A DNA stretch of 64,000 nt from Sordaria brevicollis (taxonomy: Eukaryota > Ascomycota > Sordariomycetes > Sordariales > Sordariaceae): NCBI GenBank assembly GCA_033439795.1, contig JAUTDP010000001.1, forward strand, positions 1,364,001 through 1,428,000, given 5' to 3'. Position 1 is the first letter of the stretch, and each line of letters starts with the position of its first letter. The notes under the pieces are model-generated. The model was given only the letters and a program-made list of their open reading frames with translations. It did no database searches and had not been told where the DNA came from. A program made the position numbers and the translations under genes. Below, piece by piece: positions 26,405-39,287 of this stretch.

Positions 26405-26866
26405 AAGGGTTTTTATATTTAAGGAGGGAAATCCTTATATTAATATAAATTGTAATAGAAACGTAACCGTAATAAAGGGAGGAAGAAAATAAAAGGAATA
26501 AAGGAAAATTTAATAATTAGGAAATTTAATAGTAATTAGAAAGGTAAATAAGTAAGGGAGTAAAAAGCGGAAAGTAATAGCAAATAAGGAACGGGACAGC
26601 GGATTAAGAAGGCGGAATAATTTAATATTTTAACGTAATAATAAATAGAAAGGATAAAACGAATATTAATTGCGTTAGCGGTAAATATATACCGTAATTA
26701 TAGAACGTTGAAGAAGCGGCGCGGATAAATCCGCGCCGAGAAATATAGCCGGGGTTTTTATCCGGGGCGTTTAACGCCTACGGTTTTATCTTACGGGGAA
26801 TCGGAGATAGACCCCATACTATATTAGCGCTATAGATTTAGCTAGGGAATAAGAATCTTACTTACT

Positions 26867-28548
26867 TATCGATAAAGAAAAGAAGGATTAATATAAAAGT
26901 TTAATAAACGATATAGCGAAAAGGCGTCGAAAGGGTATCGAAGAATTTAAATAAATTTTAAACCTTCGAAAAATAAACCTATACTTAAAGCTATTTATTA
27001 ATAAACCCGTTTAAATTCCTAATTTTTAAATAATATAAAGGAATAAAAAAAATTGAAAATTATAATAGTAAAGTAAATATTTTCGCCGAACGTTTTTTCC
27101 CGAAGGTAAACGTCCCTACGGATTATTTACTTAATTAAACCCTTCTTTTAAATACCGGCGATTCGTTATTTATTAATAAATTAATTATTAAAAAGGATAT
27201 TTAAGAGGTTTTATTTCGGATAATTCTAAATAAAGTATTAGGCGTCGATTAATATTCGAATAAATTTTTAAAAATTTATAAAAAATTATTCTAAAAAGTT
27301 ATAATTATTTTCGCAGTTACGAGTTTTCGTTTTATATATTTCTTATAGTAGTTTAAAAACGCGAAAGTAATTATTTTTAAAAAATTAAGAAAAATTGCCG
27401 TTTAATAAAAATTGGCCGGCGTATAGAGGTTAATTTTATTATTAAATAACGTTAGGAAAATTTTCGAAGCGTTTATCGCTAAAAAATTTATTTAAATTGT
27501 AGAAGAATTTAATTTCTTATTAAAGAATTAAATAAATAATCGGGTAAACCGTTTAACCGAATTTATTATCCGTATTATTATAGATGCTACGTATACGGTT
27601 TAAAAATTCGGAACTATTACGTCGTTAATATTCTTTAATTTTAAAAGCGTATTCGATAGAATTAATTATAAATAATTATTATATATTTTATAGGAAATAT
27701 AATTTTTATAATAGATTTTCGAATAGGTAGCGAATTTTATTAATAAACGAAGAGGTTCCTTCTTTTTCGATAATGAAATATCCGTTCCCTACGTTATAAA
27801 AGCCGGAATATTTTAAGGTTCCCCCCTTTCTTTAATTTTTTTTATTCTTTTTATTATTTTATTATATTATAAATTAATTATAATTAAAAATTCGATTATA
27901 ATCGGCTTCGCTAACGATATTAATATTATCGTTATAATAAAAATTATTAAAAAGAATTATAAAATACTTTAAGCGGTATAGGAAATTTATTCCGAATAAA
28001 TAGGGGAGAGAAATATAGAATTCGAAATAAATAAAATAGAGTTAATATATTTTACGCGGATAAAAGTATTAAAAATGGAAATTCTTTAATTCGGGGATAT
28101 CATATTTCGATTAACGGAATTGATAAAATTCTTAAACGTTTAATTAAATTATAAATTTAATTATCGAATTTACGTAGAGGCTATTAAGAAAAAAATAAAA
28201 ATTTAAACGAATACGCTAATTTAATTAATTATAAAGATTTAAAATTATTCCTTCGTTCGTAAGAAGGAAATTTATATTAAATATATTCGAAATATAATTA
28301 TATATAGAATTTTAATTTTTTATTAACCGATAAAAATATATAATAAACCTTGAAGGATAATAATCGGATTAATTAAATATTAAATTAAATATTTAAGAAT
28401 TGTCGTTAGGGTATATAAAGTTATGTTAATACAGAATTTTAAAATGGAAATTTTTTACCCGCTATTCGACTTTTATTTTAATAAATAAATAAAGGTTTTT
28501 AAAGAAAAATTCGCCCGTATAAATTAAATTAAATTCGTTTAAAGAATA
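26867..28548 (+). mobile_element. LINE copy C, part 2 (mid ORF2, RT region)
   Basis: Continues copy C directly from the 19882-19895 target duplication, covering the equivalent of 10190-11870 of copy A. That includes the RT core, with GFANDIN near 27903 (first catalytic Asp kept, second lost). It ends at ATTCGTTTAAAGAATA (28533-28548), the target duplication of copy E. Confidence 0.8.
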
Positions 28549-28989
28549 AGTAAGATTCTTATTCCCTAGCTAAATCTATAGCGCTAATATAATATAGAAT
28601 CCATTTCCGATTCTCCGTAAAATAAAATTATAAGCGTTAAACGCCCCGGATAAAAACCCCGGCTATATTTCCCGGCGCGGACTTATTTACGCCGCTTCTT
28701 CGGCGTTCTATAATTATAATATATACCTACCGCTAACGCGATTAATATTTATCTTATCCCTCCTATTTACCGTTATATTAAAATATTAAACCGTTCTACC
28801 TTTTTAATTTACTATTCTATTCCTTATTTATTACCGCCTTCCGCCTTCTATTCTCCGCCTATTTACCCTTCTAACCGTTATTAAACCTTTTAATTATTAA
28901 ATTTTCTTTTACTCTTTTTATCCTTTTCTTCCTTTTATTACGGTTACGTTTCTATTATAATTTATATTAACGTAAGGATTTCCTTCCCC

Positions 28990-30200
28990 TAAATATAAAA
29001 ACCCCCTATCCCCTAAATTTTTTTAGGTTTTTCCTTCCTTTAATAATAATAATCGATTCGAAATAGTTATTCCCTATTAAAAATACGCTAAAGCGTTCCG
29101 TAAAATAATAAAAATTTTTAACGAAAATAAAGGCGAAAATTTATTTCCCCTTCGCTTTCCTTCGCCGACTCTTATATTTAATATAATTAATACCGATATT
29201 AAAATTAATTTCGAACGTATTACTAAATTCCTTATTAATAATAAATTCTTTTATATATTAGAGAAAGGGTAAATCCTCCTTCTATTACGTTCTATTTTTA
29301 TATTAACCTCCCCGAAGCCGTATTTATACTCCCTTATATTTCGTTTATACCCTTTAATTAATTAAAGCCCTTTTTACTTTTACGTCCGTCCTAAATTATA
29401 ATACCTATATAAAGGCCGTTATTAAATTAATTTATTATATCCCTAATTACCCGAATAAATTATTATTCTTTATATTATTAATATTTTTTATTCTAATTTA
29501 TTTTTAAATAAATTTAATTAAATTACTTAATATATTTTAATAATTTCGCGTTATATAATTAATATACTTCGTAGCTTCTATAATTTCTATAATATTTTTT
29601 AAAATAAAGTCGTTATTAAAAACCTAATTAGTAACGAATTTCGCGACTATTTTATCCGCCTCCGTATTATTACTAAAGAATTTACCGGCGCGATTCGCCC
29701 TCGCCTTATTAACGATAGCTTTATTAATACTTTTAAATAATTTATTCGTTATAGAAAGTAATTAATTAATAATTACCTTTAAAAAAGCTATTATAAGCTC
29801 CTCCTTTTTAATAAAGATAATTTAATCGGTAATTATATTCTTTTGGGTAATATCCTTTATAATAATAGTAGTAATTTGCCCCGTAATAATAATAATAATT
29901 TACTTCGTAGCGGTAGCGGCAGAATTCCCCCGAATAATAGTAGTATTTATATACCTTCTTATAGTAATTCCTTAATAGAAATCAATTCGCCGGCTATTCG
30001 TCCTACTAATCCCATCCCTATTAATAATAATTAATTCGTTTAACGTTAATTCGTAATTAATACTATATATTAATATATTCGTTAATTTAATAAATAAAAC
30101 TATTTATTCGCCGATAATAATAAAATATTAAAAGCTTTAATTAATTATAAAAAGAAGTAATAATTAAATAAATCGTCGCTTTCGTAGCTTAATAAACTTT
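28990..30200 (-). pseudogene. LINE copy E candidate ORF3
   Basis: The minus-strand counterpart of ORF3 in copies A and D. It reads without indels through the ED-L-P-F..Y-I-K-E-F-I-I-N-K segment, a basic R-R-R-K-A-K-G-K patch and a final R-G before TAA. The Thr/Asn/Gln-rich N-terminal half corresponds to 29840-30035. A short open plus-strand frame there is only its shadow. Confidence 0.45.
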
Positions 30201-30289
30201 TAGTTAAATAAAAATCCTCCCCCGTCCTCGTTTTAATATATTGGTAAATAAAAGTAAAAGAAAAGGAAGAAAAGAAAATTAAAAATAGC

Positions 30290-33200
30290 GAGCGAATTCG
30301 TTTCGCCATTCCTCTTTTAATTCGATTATTAAACGGTATTTATTTAATTATTTTAGCCGAAATATTTATAATAAAATTCTTTCAACCTTAATTTTATCGT
30401 TTAAATAAATTTAAAATTATTTTTACGTTTATAATTAATTAGTTATTACGAATTATATATTTACTATCCGGAGATATTCGAATGTAATATAATAGAACGT
30501 TTCCCGTTTTAATTTATATAAATAAATAGAAGTATTAATATTAAAGATTCTCCTTTAGAAAAGGAAGGCTTTAAAACCGATTATTTCTATTTTCGCTTAA
30601 ACGAGGAAGGAATTCTTCGTTTTCGTTAATAAATAATATTTTTATCGTTTTCCGAAAGTTAAATTTTCTTCTATTTCTTTTTTTTTTAATTAATTATATA
30701 TTATTTTATTATAATATTATTAAATTTCGGGTCGAAATTAATAATTGTAAATTTATACCGCCGATTTAATTTAATTATTATTATTATTAATTAATAATTA
30801 TAACGCGATACTTATTTTCTCTTCGTAGCGTCCTTTAATTATATTTCTTAATTAAAAGCTAAAAATTCCGGCGGTTATAATAGTTAAATAAGTACGCCCA
30901 TTACCGGGGGCGGTTTTACTATAATCGTTATAAAATTTTCCGTTGGTATTTATTCCTCTATTTATTTAATTTTAATAATATTACTTTCCGGTCTATTAAT
31001 AAATAGTCGACTTTTTATTCGTTTTATTTAAATATAATTAATTATTTAAATTATTATTTTTCGGACGAATTTAATTTAATTTATATAAACGAATCTTTTT
31101 TCGAAAGCCTTTACTTGTTTATTAAAATAGAGGTCGAATAGCGGGTAAAAAATTTCCGTTTTAAAGTTCCGTATTGGCGTAACTTTATACGTCCCGGTAA
31201 CGATTTTTAAATATTTAATTTAATATTTAATTAATTTAATTATTATTTTTCGGGGTTTATTATATATTTTTATTGGTTAATAGAAGGTTAAAGTTCTATA
31301 TATAATCGTATTTCGAATATATTTAGTATAAATCTCCTTCGTATAAATAAAGGAGTAACCCTAAATTTTTATAGCTAATTGGGTTAATATATTTGTTTAA
31401 ATCTTTATTTTTTTTTTAATAATTTCCGCATAGGTTTGATAATTAAATTTACGGTTTAATTAAACGTTTAGGAATTTTATTAATTCCATCGGTTGAAATA
31501 TAATATCCCCGAATTAGAAAATTTCCGTTTTTAGTATTTTCGTCCGTATAAAATATATTAATTCCGTTTTATTCGCTTTAAATTCTATATTTCTTTCTTT
31601 TATTTATTCGGAATAAATTTCTTATATTATTTAAAGTATTTTATAATTCTTTTTAGTAATTTTTATTATAACGACGATATTAGTATTATCGGTAAAATCG
31701 ATTATAATTATATTTTTAATTATAATTAATTTATAATATAATAGAGTAATAAAAAGGATAAAAAGAATTAGGGAAAGAAAGGAGCTTTAAGGTATTCCGG
31801 CTTTTATAATATAAAGAACGGATATTTCGTTATCGAAAAAGAGGGAACCTCTTCGTTCGTTAACGAAATTCGTTATTTATTCGAAAATTTATTATAAGAA
31901 TTATATTTCCCATAGGGTATATAATAATTATTTATAATTAATTCTATTAAATACGCTTTTAAAATTAAAGAGTATTAACGACGTAACGGCTCCGAATTTT
32001 TAAATTATATATATAATATTTATAATAATACAGATAGTAAATTCGGTCGAACGGTTTATTTAATTACCTATTTAACCCTTTAATAGGAGGTTAAATTCTT
32101 TTATAATTTAAATAAATTATTTAGCGATAAATATTTCGAAAATTTTCCTAACGTTATTTAATAGTAAAATTAATTTCTATACGCCGGTTAATTTTTATTA
32201 TATAACGGTTTTTCTTAATTTTTTAAAAATAATTACTTTTGCGTTTTTAAACCGTTATAAGAAATATTTAAAACGAAAATTCGTAATTATAAAAGCGGTT
32301 ATAGTTTTTTAGAATAATTTTTTACAAATTTTTAAAAATTTATTCGAATATTAATCGATATCCGGTATTTTATTCGGAATTATCCGAAATAAAACCTTTT
32401 AAATATTTTCTTCAGTAATTAATTTATTAATAAATAACGAATTACCAATATTTAAAAGAAGGGTTTAATTAAGTAAATAATTTATAAAGACGTTTACCTT
32501 TAGGAAAAAACGTTTAGCGAAAATATTCGCTTTATCGTTATAATCTTCGATTTTTTTTATTCCTTTATATTATTTAAAAATTAGGAATTTAGGCGGGTTT
32601 ATTAGTAAATAATTTCGGGTACGGGTTTATTTTTTAAGGGTTTAAAATTTATTTAAATTTTTCGATACCTTTTCAACGCTTTTTTATTATATTATTTATT
32701 AAACTTTTGCATTAATTTTTCTTTTCTTTATCGATACTTCTACGAATTTTATTTAATTCGAAGATATTTTTTCTTTATATTATTTCTACTATTTCCGCTT
32801 TATATTTTTTATCGCTATTTTATATTTTAACGTTTATTATTTCGCTTTTTTCCTTCGACTTTTCTTCCAGTACGGGACGAATTCCTCTATTATATTTATA
32901 AATTCTCTATCGAACTTATCGAATATAAATTCTAATTCTTCTTTTATATTAATTTTCGCCGGGACCGAAATCCGTTATAACGTTACTTTTCGTACCTTTT
33001 TTATATTTATTAAATTTTAATTATAATTTTCTTTTATTTCCACTTTCTTAACTTTTTTTTTAATATAAATCTAAATTTCTTAAGGATAATAATTTAAATT
33101 AATTTATTCGTACCGTTACGCCCTTTAATATTCGGTTTTAATTTTTAATATTATTTATATATAATTAATTATCTTATTTCTCTTTCTTTATATTACGTTA

Positions 33201-33800
33201 CTTATACGGGTTAATTCCCCTTTAGGGGTAATAAATTATATATATTACTATTATATTTATATAAAGAGTTTTTTAACTTTTAGGTTAATCTTATTTTTTT
33301 AATCCTAATTGGGATAATAAAGGTTAAAGTTTTTAATAATTACAATTTAATATTTTATTAGGGGTTTCTCTTCGAAGAGTTTAAAAAAGGGAGATTTTTA
33401 TTCGTATTTTAATATTTTATATATTTTAATAAAAAAATAAATTAAATAAACGGTTAATAGTTCCTTTAAATTTTTAAACGTTATAAAGGCTTAATTTTTT
33501 CCAATACGGAAATTTAAATCCTTAAAATTCTATTTCTTATTTATATAAATAACCGCCTTCCTTTTTTTTAAATAATCTACCCCAATATATTTACCGCCCT
33601 ATAGACGATAAATATCTTCGTTTAAATTCCTACCCGGCTTTTAAATCGCTATAATATTATAAATCTCTTCCTATTCGAATAGTAATTTCCTTTTTTTATA
33701 CAATTTCCCTATATTCTAATAGAATATTTTTAATTAAATTATTAATTATTCTATAAAGGAATATTTTTTAACCCCGCGGGTAAAATAGGAATGGGAATTT
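30290..33800 (-). pseudogene. LINE copy E ORF2: endonuclease-reverse transcriptase, RIP-degraded
   Basis: Minus-strand counterpart of ORF2. The RT catalytic region is near 31690-31720 (family FADD; here GATTTTACCGATAAT in coding sense). The endonuclease part lies near 33300-33700, and the C-terminal segment with its D-x-x-T-P-like region is near 30480-30560. Inactive because of stops. Confidence 0.75.
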
Positions 33801-35184
33801 TTTCCTTCTAAATAGCCAGTTTAGCGGTAGTAATTAAACCGGCGCCATTCCGAATATTTAAGCTTTAAAAATTCGTAAACGCATTTATCGGGCTTTTAAT
33901 TACTAATTTCGGTTTAATAGAAGGTTTATTAATTTATTTATAAATACGGCTTTTATTTCCGTTTTTAAATTCCTTTTTACGAATAATAATAATACGGGCG
34001 GTAAGGGGGGCATTAGGGAGATTAATATCTTTATTATCTTTTACCACCGTCGGCTTTAATATAATACTTTTTTTAAAATCCTTTTAATATATAAATAAAC
34101 GTAGCCTTTTAACGTATTTTATAATAGCCTTCGTAATAACTTTCTTAAAAATAAGGTATATTTTCTTTTCGAAGGCGTAATACCCGTACTTTTTATATAG
34201 AATATAAAAGATTAACGATTTATTTTTATTAAATAAGTAATTCGCTTTTTTAAAATAATTTTTATTATATTTATCTTTACCGTAGTGTTTATAAACGTTA
34301 ACGTTATAATAGAATTTCCTTAAGTATTTTACGCCTTAATAAGTAAAATATTATTAAATATTAACCGAAGAAATAAACGGTTTATAAATATACGCACCTC
34401 TTTTTTAAAAAAGGAATCCTTTATAAAGAATTTTGGTTATTTTTATAATTGTAACCTTTATTATAAAGAATCCCTTATTTTCGCTAATTCTCTTCTTTTA
34501 CGAACGTATTTTAATAATAGAAGCGGTCGGGTTCGTTTATTATATTTTATAAATAATATCCTCCATCCTTATATATTCGGTAATATTCGTTTAGGGGAAC
34601 CCTTTAGCGATTAATATAATAGTATTTAAAAATATAAACGCTTTTTCGTTAAAGATTTTTTTAGCCCAAATTTAATATTATTAATATTATTTTTATATAG
34701 CGTTATTAAATATAATTTTATAATTTCTAATTATAAATAGTTTCGTAGCGGCTTATACGATATTAAGGGTACCGGTCCTTAAGTCGTGAAGTATTTTTTC
34801 GATTTAAATTTTAATTTTTTTATTCGTCCGCTTCGAATATTAAATATCGATTATAATACTTCGAATAAAGAGGGTACGGTTATAATTAATAGGGAGTATT
34901 TTCGGGGGGGGGATAATAATTATAATATATTAAAGGATAAATTTAATTTTAAAAAAAATATTCTTTATAATTCTAATTTATATTTTCGGCGCTTTTTTAA
35001 CGTTCTTCTATAATTTTTATAGGATTGTCTTCTTTAAATCGTCGAAATCTTTTTTAATAATAATTTAATTGTTATTAATTTTATTAACTTCGGGGCGCAT
35101 TACCCTATTTTTTTTCGCGAGGATTTTCGTATATTCGTTAAATAATTTATAAACCTAATTATAATTTTCGAACGAAACGGTATT

Positions 35185-35340
35185 CTTAACTACCGGGTTA
35201 TAGGAAAGCACATATCGTTAAAAGACCGCCAAAAAACGGTCCCTAGCTCACTACCGTCAATCAACCGTTAAAAATTTGACTACCGTCTAAAAGCGCCATA
35301 TACCGTTACCAGGAAAACTACCGTTGGGTGTTATAGGGTA
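35185..35340 (+). repeat. Left terminal and subterminal repeats of the large DNA transposon
   Basis: The terminal CTTAACTACCGGG pairs imperfectly with the right end. CGTTAAAAGACCG at 35216-35228 matches the right end at 12 of 13 bases. Several ACCGT/CCGTC motifs follow, including GGAAAACTACCGT at 35312-35324, which also occurs in direct orientation near the right end. Such clustered motifs are usual transposase-binding arrays. Confidence 0.65.
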
Positions 35341-35866
35341 CCAAGTGTCTAAAACTAGGGAGGAAATACATAGAGGCAATTACAATCAAAGTAGTCCTTC
35401 CATATTACGGTCGGAAATTTAAAGCAAATTAAGGATTTATATACGAAGGTAAGTCGCTTTAGTATCGTCGCTACCAAAAATAGAAGGCATATTATCGGCG
35501 TTCCTACTCAATTAATGTACGAATATCGCTATCGTTACTGTCGCTATCGCTATCGCTACGACCCCTATAAAATACGGTCGTATATCACCAATTACAATGC
35601 GATACCAAAAACAAAAATAAGGATAAAGATATATAGGACTAAACGGTATAATAACAAAATATTATAATGGTTATCTATCTAGTACAATACTCTATTATTT
35701 TTTTGGGCGGCGATATTAAATACTATATATAATGTAATTCCTACAATATAAGTAGAATCCTCTAATATTAAATATCGTACTGAATATCGTACTAAATACA
35801 ATAATAGGTTATTAAATATAAGCGAAGGGGTATTATATAAAATTATAATAATAACTAGCGCGCTCA

Positions 35867-37437
35867 AAGGTATAAAGACTTTATACCTTTATTTAGAATA
35901 ACCGATTGAAATATTATAGTCGGAGATAAAAATAGCGTAATAAATATACGAATACGCCTAGGGATAGGAGGCGTAATCTCGTATATAATTTCGGATATAA
36001 TTCGACCACCGCCTCTAGAACGACCACCTTTACGTCTACGACGAGGATTAATCGGACGATTATTATTATCATTATTATCATTATCCTCTATAGGACGGCC
36101 GCCGCCGCCGCCGCTAGAGCGGACTGGGCGCTGACGCTTATACTAAAAAGACCGTTGAGTAAGTATATATTCCTCGGGCCGTTTAGTATCACGAGTATCG
36201 CGAGTATCGCGGGTATCGCGGGTGTCGCGGGTGTCGCGGGTATCGTATGTATCACGGCCAGACCTATTATCAGGATAACCGCCTTTATTATTGTTACGGT
36301 AGTCGCGATCACGGTCACGGTCGGTGCGGCCACCACCACCTCTATTATTGTCACGGTCACGGTCACGGTCGTTACGGCCACCACCACTTCTATTGTTATT
36401 ACGGTCACGGTAATCACGGTAATCACGGTCATTACAGTTATTACGGCCACTCCTACCCTCGTAGCCGCCTTGACCAGACTTATTACGATTATAGGGATTG
36501 TAGCTGGGACTCTGGTTACGGCGGCCGCCACTATAATTACCGCTCGGAGTCCTAAGTGTACTAGGGGTATTGTTATTTTCGACTACTATGCGCCTTTTAT
36601 ATTCTTCGACTATTATACGTCGCTAGCTACTAGCATTCGGGACCGGTCTACTTAGCGGGGTAGGGGGTTCTTTTATAATAATATCCCTATTTAAGCGGTC
36701 TATTCTAAGGGTATTAGTTGGCTTAACCTACTTAAATACGAATTCTAACGGTATTTAAGAAAATTATTAACGGTCGATATATTCGTAGCGTTTCCTAAAA
36801 GGTATGGTAGCGAATATTTAGTATATAATTCTTCTAAAATTTTCGTCAATTTTATATTCATCCTTACGCCGGCCTTCGTTTATAATACGCTCGGATTTAA
36901 TAATATCGAATATAATAAAACCTATTTTTTGTAATTCTATTTTAATATAAAAGAACGGGAAAGTAATTCGATTATTAAAGGTAATTTCGTAGTCGATATA
37001 TTTTACGATATATATATAAATTTAATTGAAAGTCCTTTTATTAATCTAGTTCTCGATTAATTTTAAATAGTGTATTTTATATTCGGTATTATTATCGATA
37101 TTGTATTTTAGAAGGAATAAGTTATTAAAAACGAAGTCTTTAAAAAATAATATTAAATTATAATTTAGGAAATTCGATTTTTCCGTATAATAAATCTTCA
37201 AAACGTATTTACAAAGGCCTTTAAAGCGCTTAAAACGGGTATTGATACCGGGCACGGTATTAAGGATAAAGTAATTAAAAAATTAGTTATAATAATATAA
37301 GAATAAGGCCTATCGAAATTCTTTATTTAATTCGTTAATAATAATAATATTATTTTAAAGCGGTTTAACACTTTAAATGCGTTTAATACCCTATATCGGG
37401 TTATTATTATTAATAGGGCGTTAATATTCGCTATTAA
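35867..37437 (-). other. Gene 1, C-terminal piece
   Basis: The third piece of the split gene. It includes the TRFKRFKGLCKYVLK segment (37255 downward), the Arg/Gly/Asp-rich repeats at 36180-36540 and the basic end. Long open frames on the plus strand here, full of Val/Ile/Thr, are shadows of the RD/RGG repeats. Confidence 0.6.
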
Positions 37438-39272
37438 GTAAGATTCTTATTCCCTAGCTAAATCTATAGCGCCGATATGGCATGGGGTCTATCTCCGATT
37501 CCCCGTAGGATGAAACCGTAGGCGTTAAGCGCCCCGGATAAAAACCCCGGCTATATTTCTCGGCGCGGACCTATCCGCGCCGCTTCTTCGGCATTCTACG
37601 ATCGTAGTATATACCCACCGCCAACGTAATTAATATTTATCTTATCCCTTCTATTTATTATTACGTTAGAATATTAGATTGCTCCGCCTTCTTAATCCGC
37701 CGTCCCGTCCCCTGTTTATTACCGCTTTCCGCTTTCCACTCCCCCGCCCGTTTGTATAGCACGGGCGGTAGGGGGGGCGTTAGGGAGATCGATATCCTTA
37801 TCGTCCGCTACCGCCGCCGGCTTTAATATAATATTTCTTTCGGGGTCTTTCCGGTATGTAAATAAGCGTAGCCTTTCGGCGTATTCTATAGTAGCCTTCG
37901 CGATAATTTTCTTAAAAATAGGGTATATTTTCTTTTTAAAGGCGTAATACCCGTACTTTCTATACAGAACGTAGAAGATTAGCGATTTATCTTTATTAAA
38001 TAGGTAATTCGTTTCTTTAAAGCGGTCCCTATTATATTTATCCTTATTATAACGTTTATAGACGTTAGCGTTATAATAAAACTTCCTTAAATATTTTACG
38101 CCCTAATAAGTAAAATATTATTAAATATTAACCGAGGAGGTAAACGGTTCGTAAATATACGCACCGCCTTCTTAAAGGAGGAATCTTTTATAGAGAACTT
38201 CGGCTATTTTTATAATTATAACCTTTATTATAAAAAGTCCCCTATTTTCGCTAATTCTTTTTTTCTATAAATATATTTTAATAATAAAGGTAATTGGGTT
38301 CGCCTATTATATTTTATAAATAATATCTTTTATTTTTATATATTCGGCGATATTCGCCTAAAGGAACCCTTTAATAATTAATATAATAATATTTAAAGAT
38401 ATAAACGCTTTTTTACTAAAGACCTTTTTAACTTAAATTTAATATTATTAATATTATTCGTATATAACGTTATCGAATATAATTTTATAATTTCCGGTCG
38501 TAAATAATTTTATAACGGTTTATATAATATTAAAGGTACCGGCCTTTAAATTATAAAATATTTTTTCGATTTAAATTTTAATTTCTTCGTTCGTCCGTTT
38601 CGAATATTAAATATCGATTGTAATACTTCGAATAAAAAGGGTACGGTCGTAATTAATAAAGAATATTTTCGAAGGGGGGGTAATAATTATAATATATTAA
38701 AGGATGGATTTAATTTTAGGAAAAACGTCCTTTATAATTTTAATTTATATTTTCGGCGCCTCTTTAATATTCTTTTATAATTCTTATAAAATTATCTTCT
38801 TTAAATCGTCGAAATCCTTTTTAATAATAATTTAATCGTTATTAACCTTATTAACTTTAGAGCGTATTACCCTACTTTTCTTCGCAAAGATTTTCGTATA
38901 TTTATTAAATAATTTATAAATTTAATTGCGGTCTTCGAACGAAACGGTATTGTAATCCAAAAATTTATTTACTTTAGCGATAAATTTCTTTATAATTTTA
39001 TCGTCCTCTTACGTTTTTTCCGAAGTCTTCGCAGCGCGCGTTACGTTAGGGTTATTATAAATTGAGAGTCCTACGAACGGGTTATAGACGCTATTTTCGA
39101 ATCTACGGTTGCCGCTATTAATTATTATCGGTAATAACGATATATCGTCGTCGTTACACTCGTTACGGGATATTGTAAGGGACGTAAAAGACCCTCTTAA
39201 ATCGATTCCTATTGTCGGTTTTCGTTTTGGAGCGCTCCTCGACTAGAAATCGGCGTTTCCGGTTCTAAAGCC
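37438..39272 (-). mobile_element. Internally deleted LINE (copy F), minus strand
   Basis: A 1,835 bp insertion with both LINE ends: the 3' terminus (37438-37585, GTAAGATTCTTATTCCC) and the 5' end (39272, GGCTTTAGAACCGG in element sense). About 5.1 kb between them is missing. The 3' ~310 bp is joined at ~37755 to the 5' ~1.5 kb (ORF1 only). Target duplication AATATTCGCTATTAA is perfect at 37423-37437 and 39273-39287. The junction lies between inverted CCGCCCGT and ACGGGCGG. It is less RIP-mutated than the full copies, so it is young and lacks endonuclease and RT. Confidence 0.88.
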
Positions 39273-39287
39273 AATATTCGCTATTAA

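Larger units (their letters stand above)
19896..26866 (+). mobile_element. LINE copy D, full length, nested in copy C
   Basis: A complete ~6.97 kb element. The 5' end reads AAAAAACTACTTTAGAACC, and the 3' end is the family terminus with a CTTACTTACTTA tail instead of poly(A). Target-site duplication TATCGATAAAGAAA is at 19882-19895 and 26867-26880. It is the best complete reference copy of the family here. All three ORFs carry RIP stops. Confidence 0.88.
28549..35184 (-). mobile_element. LINE copy E (minus), part 1: 3' end to ORF1
   Basis: A minus-strand LINE whose 3' terminus is at 28549-28700. Reading leftward in element sense from 35184, it holds part of ORF1 (~35184-33800), ORF2 (~33800-30290) and ORF3 (~30200-28990). 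Its 5' end is 27 kb away (62487-62825) because the large DNA transposon inserted inside ORF1. Target duplication ATTCGTTTAAAGAATA is at 28533-28548 and 62826-62841. Heavily RIP-mutated. Confidence 0.85.

Noticed and set aside
29843..30034. 63-codon Asn/Pro-rich plus-strand open frame
   Set aside because: Antisense shadow of the low-complexity part of LINE ORF3 in copy E.
36088..36655. Long open frames on both strands rich in Val/Ile/Thr
   Set aside because: They are shadows of the Arg/Gly/Asp repeats of gene 1, whose frame is fixed by the arithmetic across the insertions.
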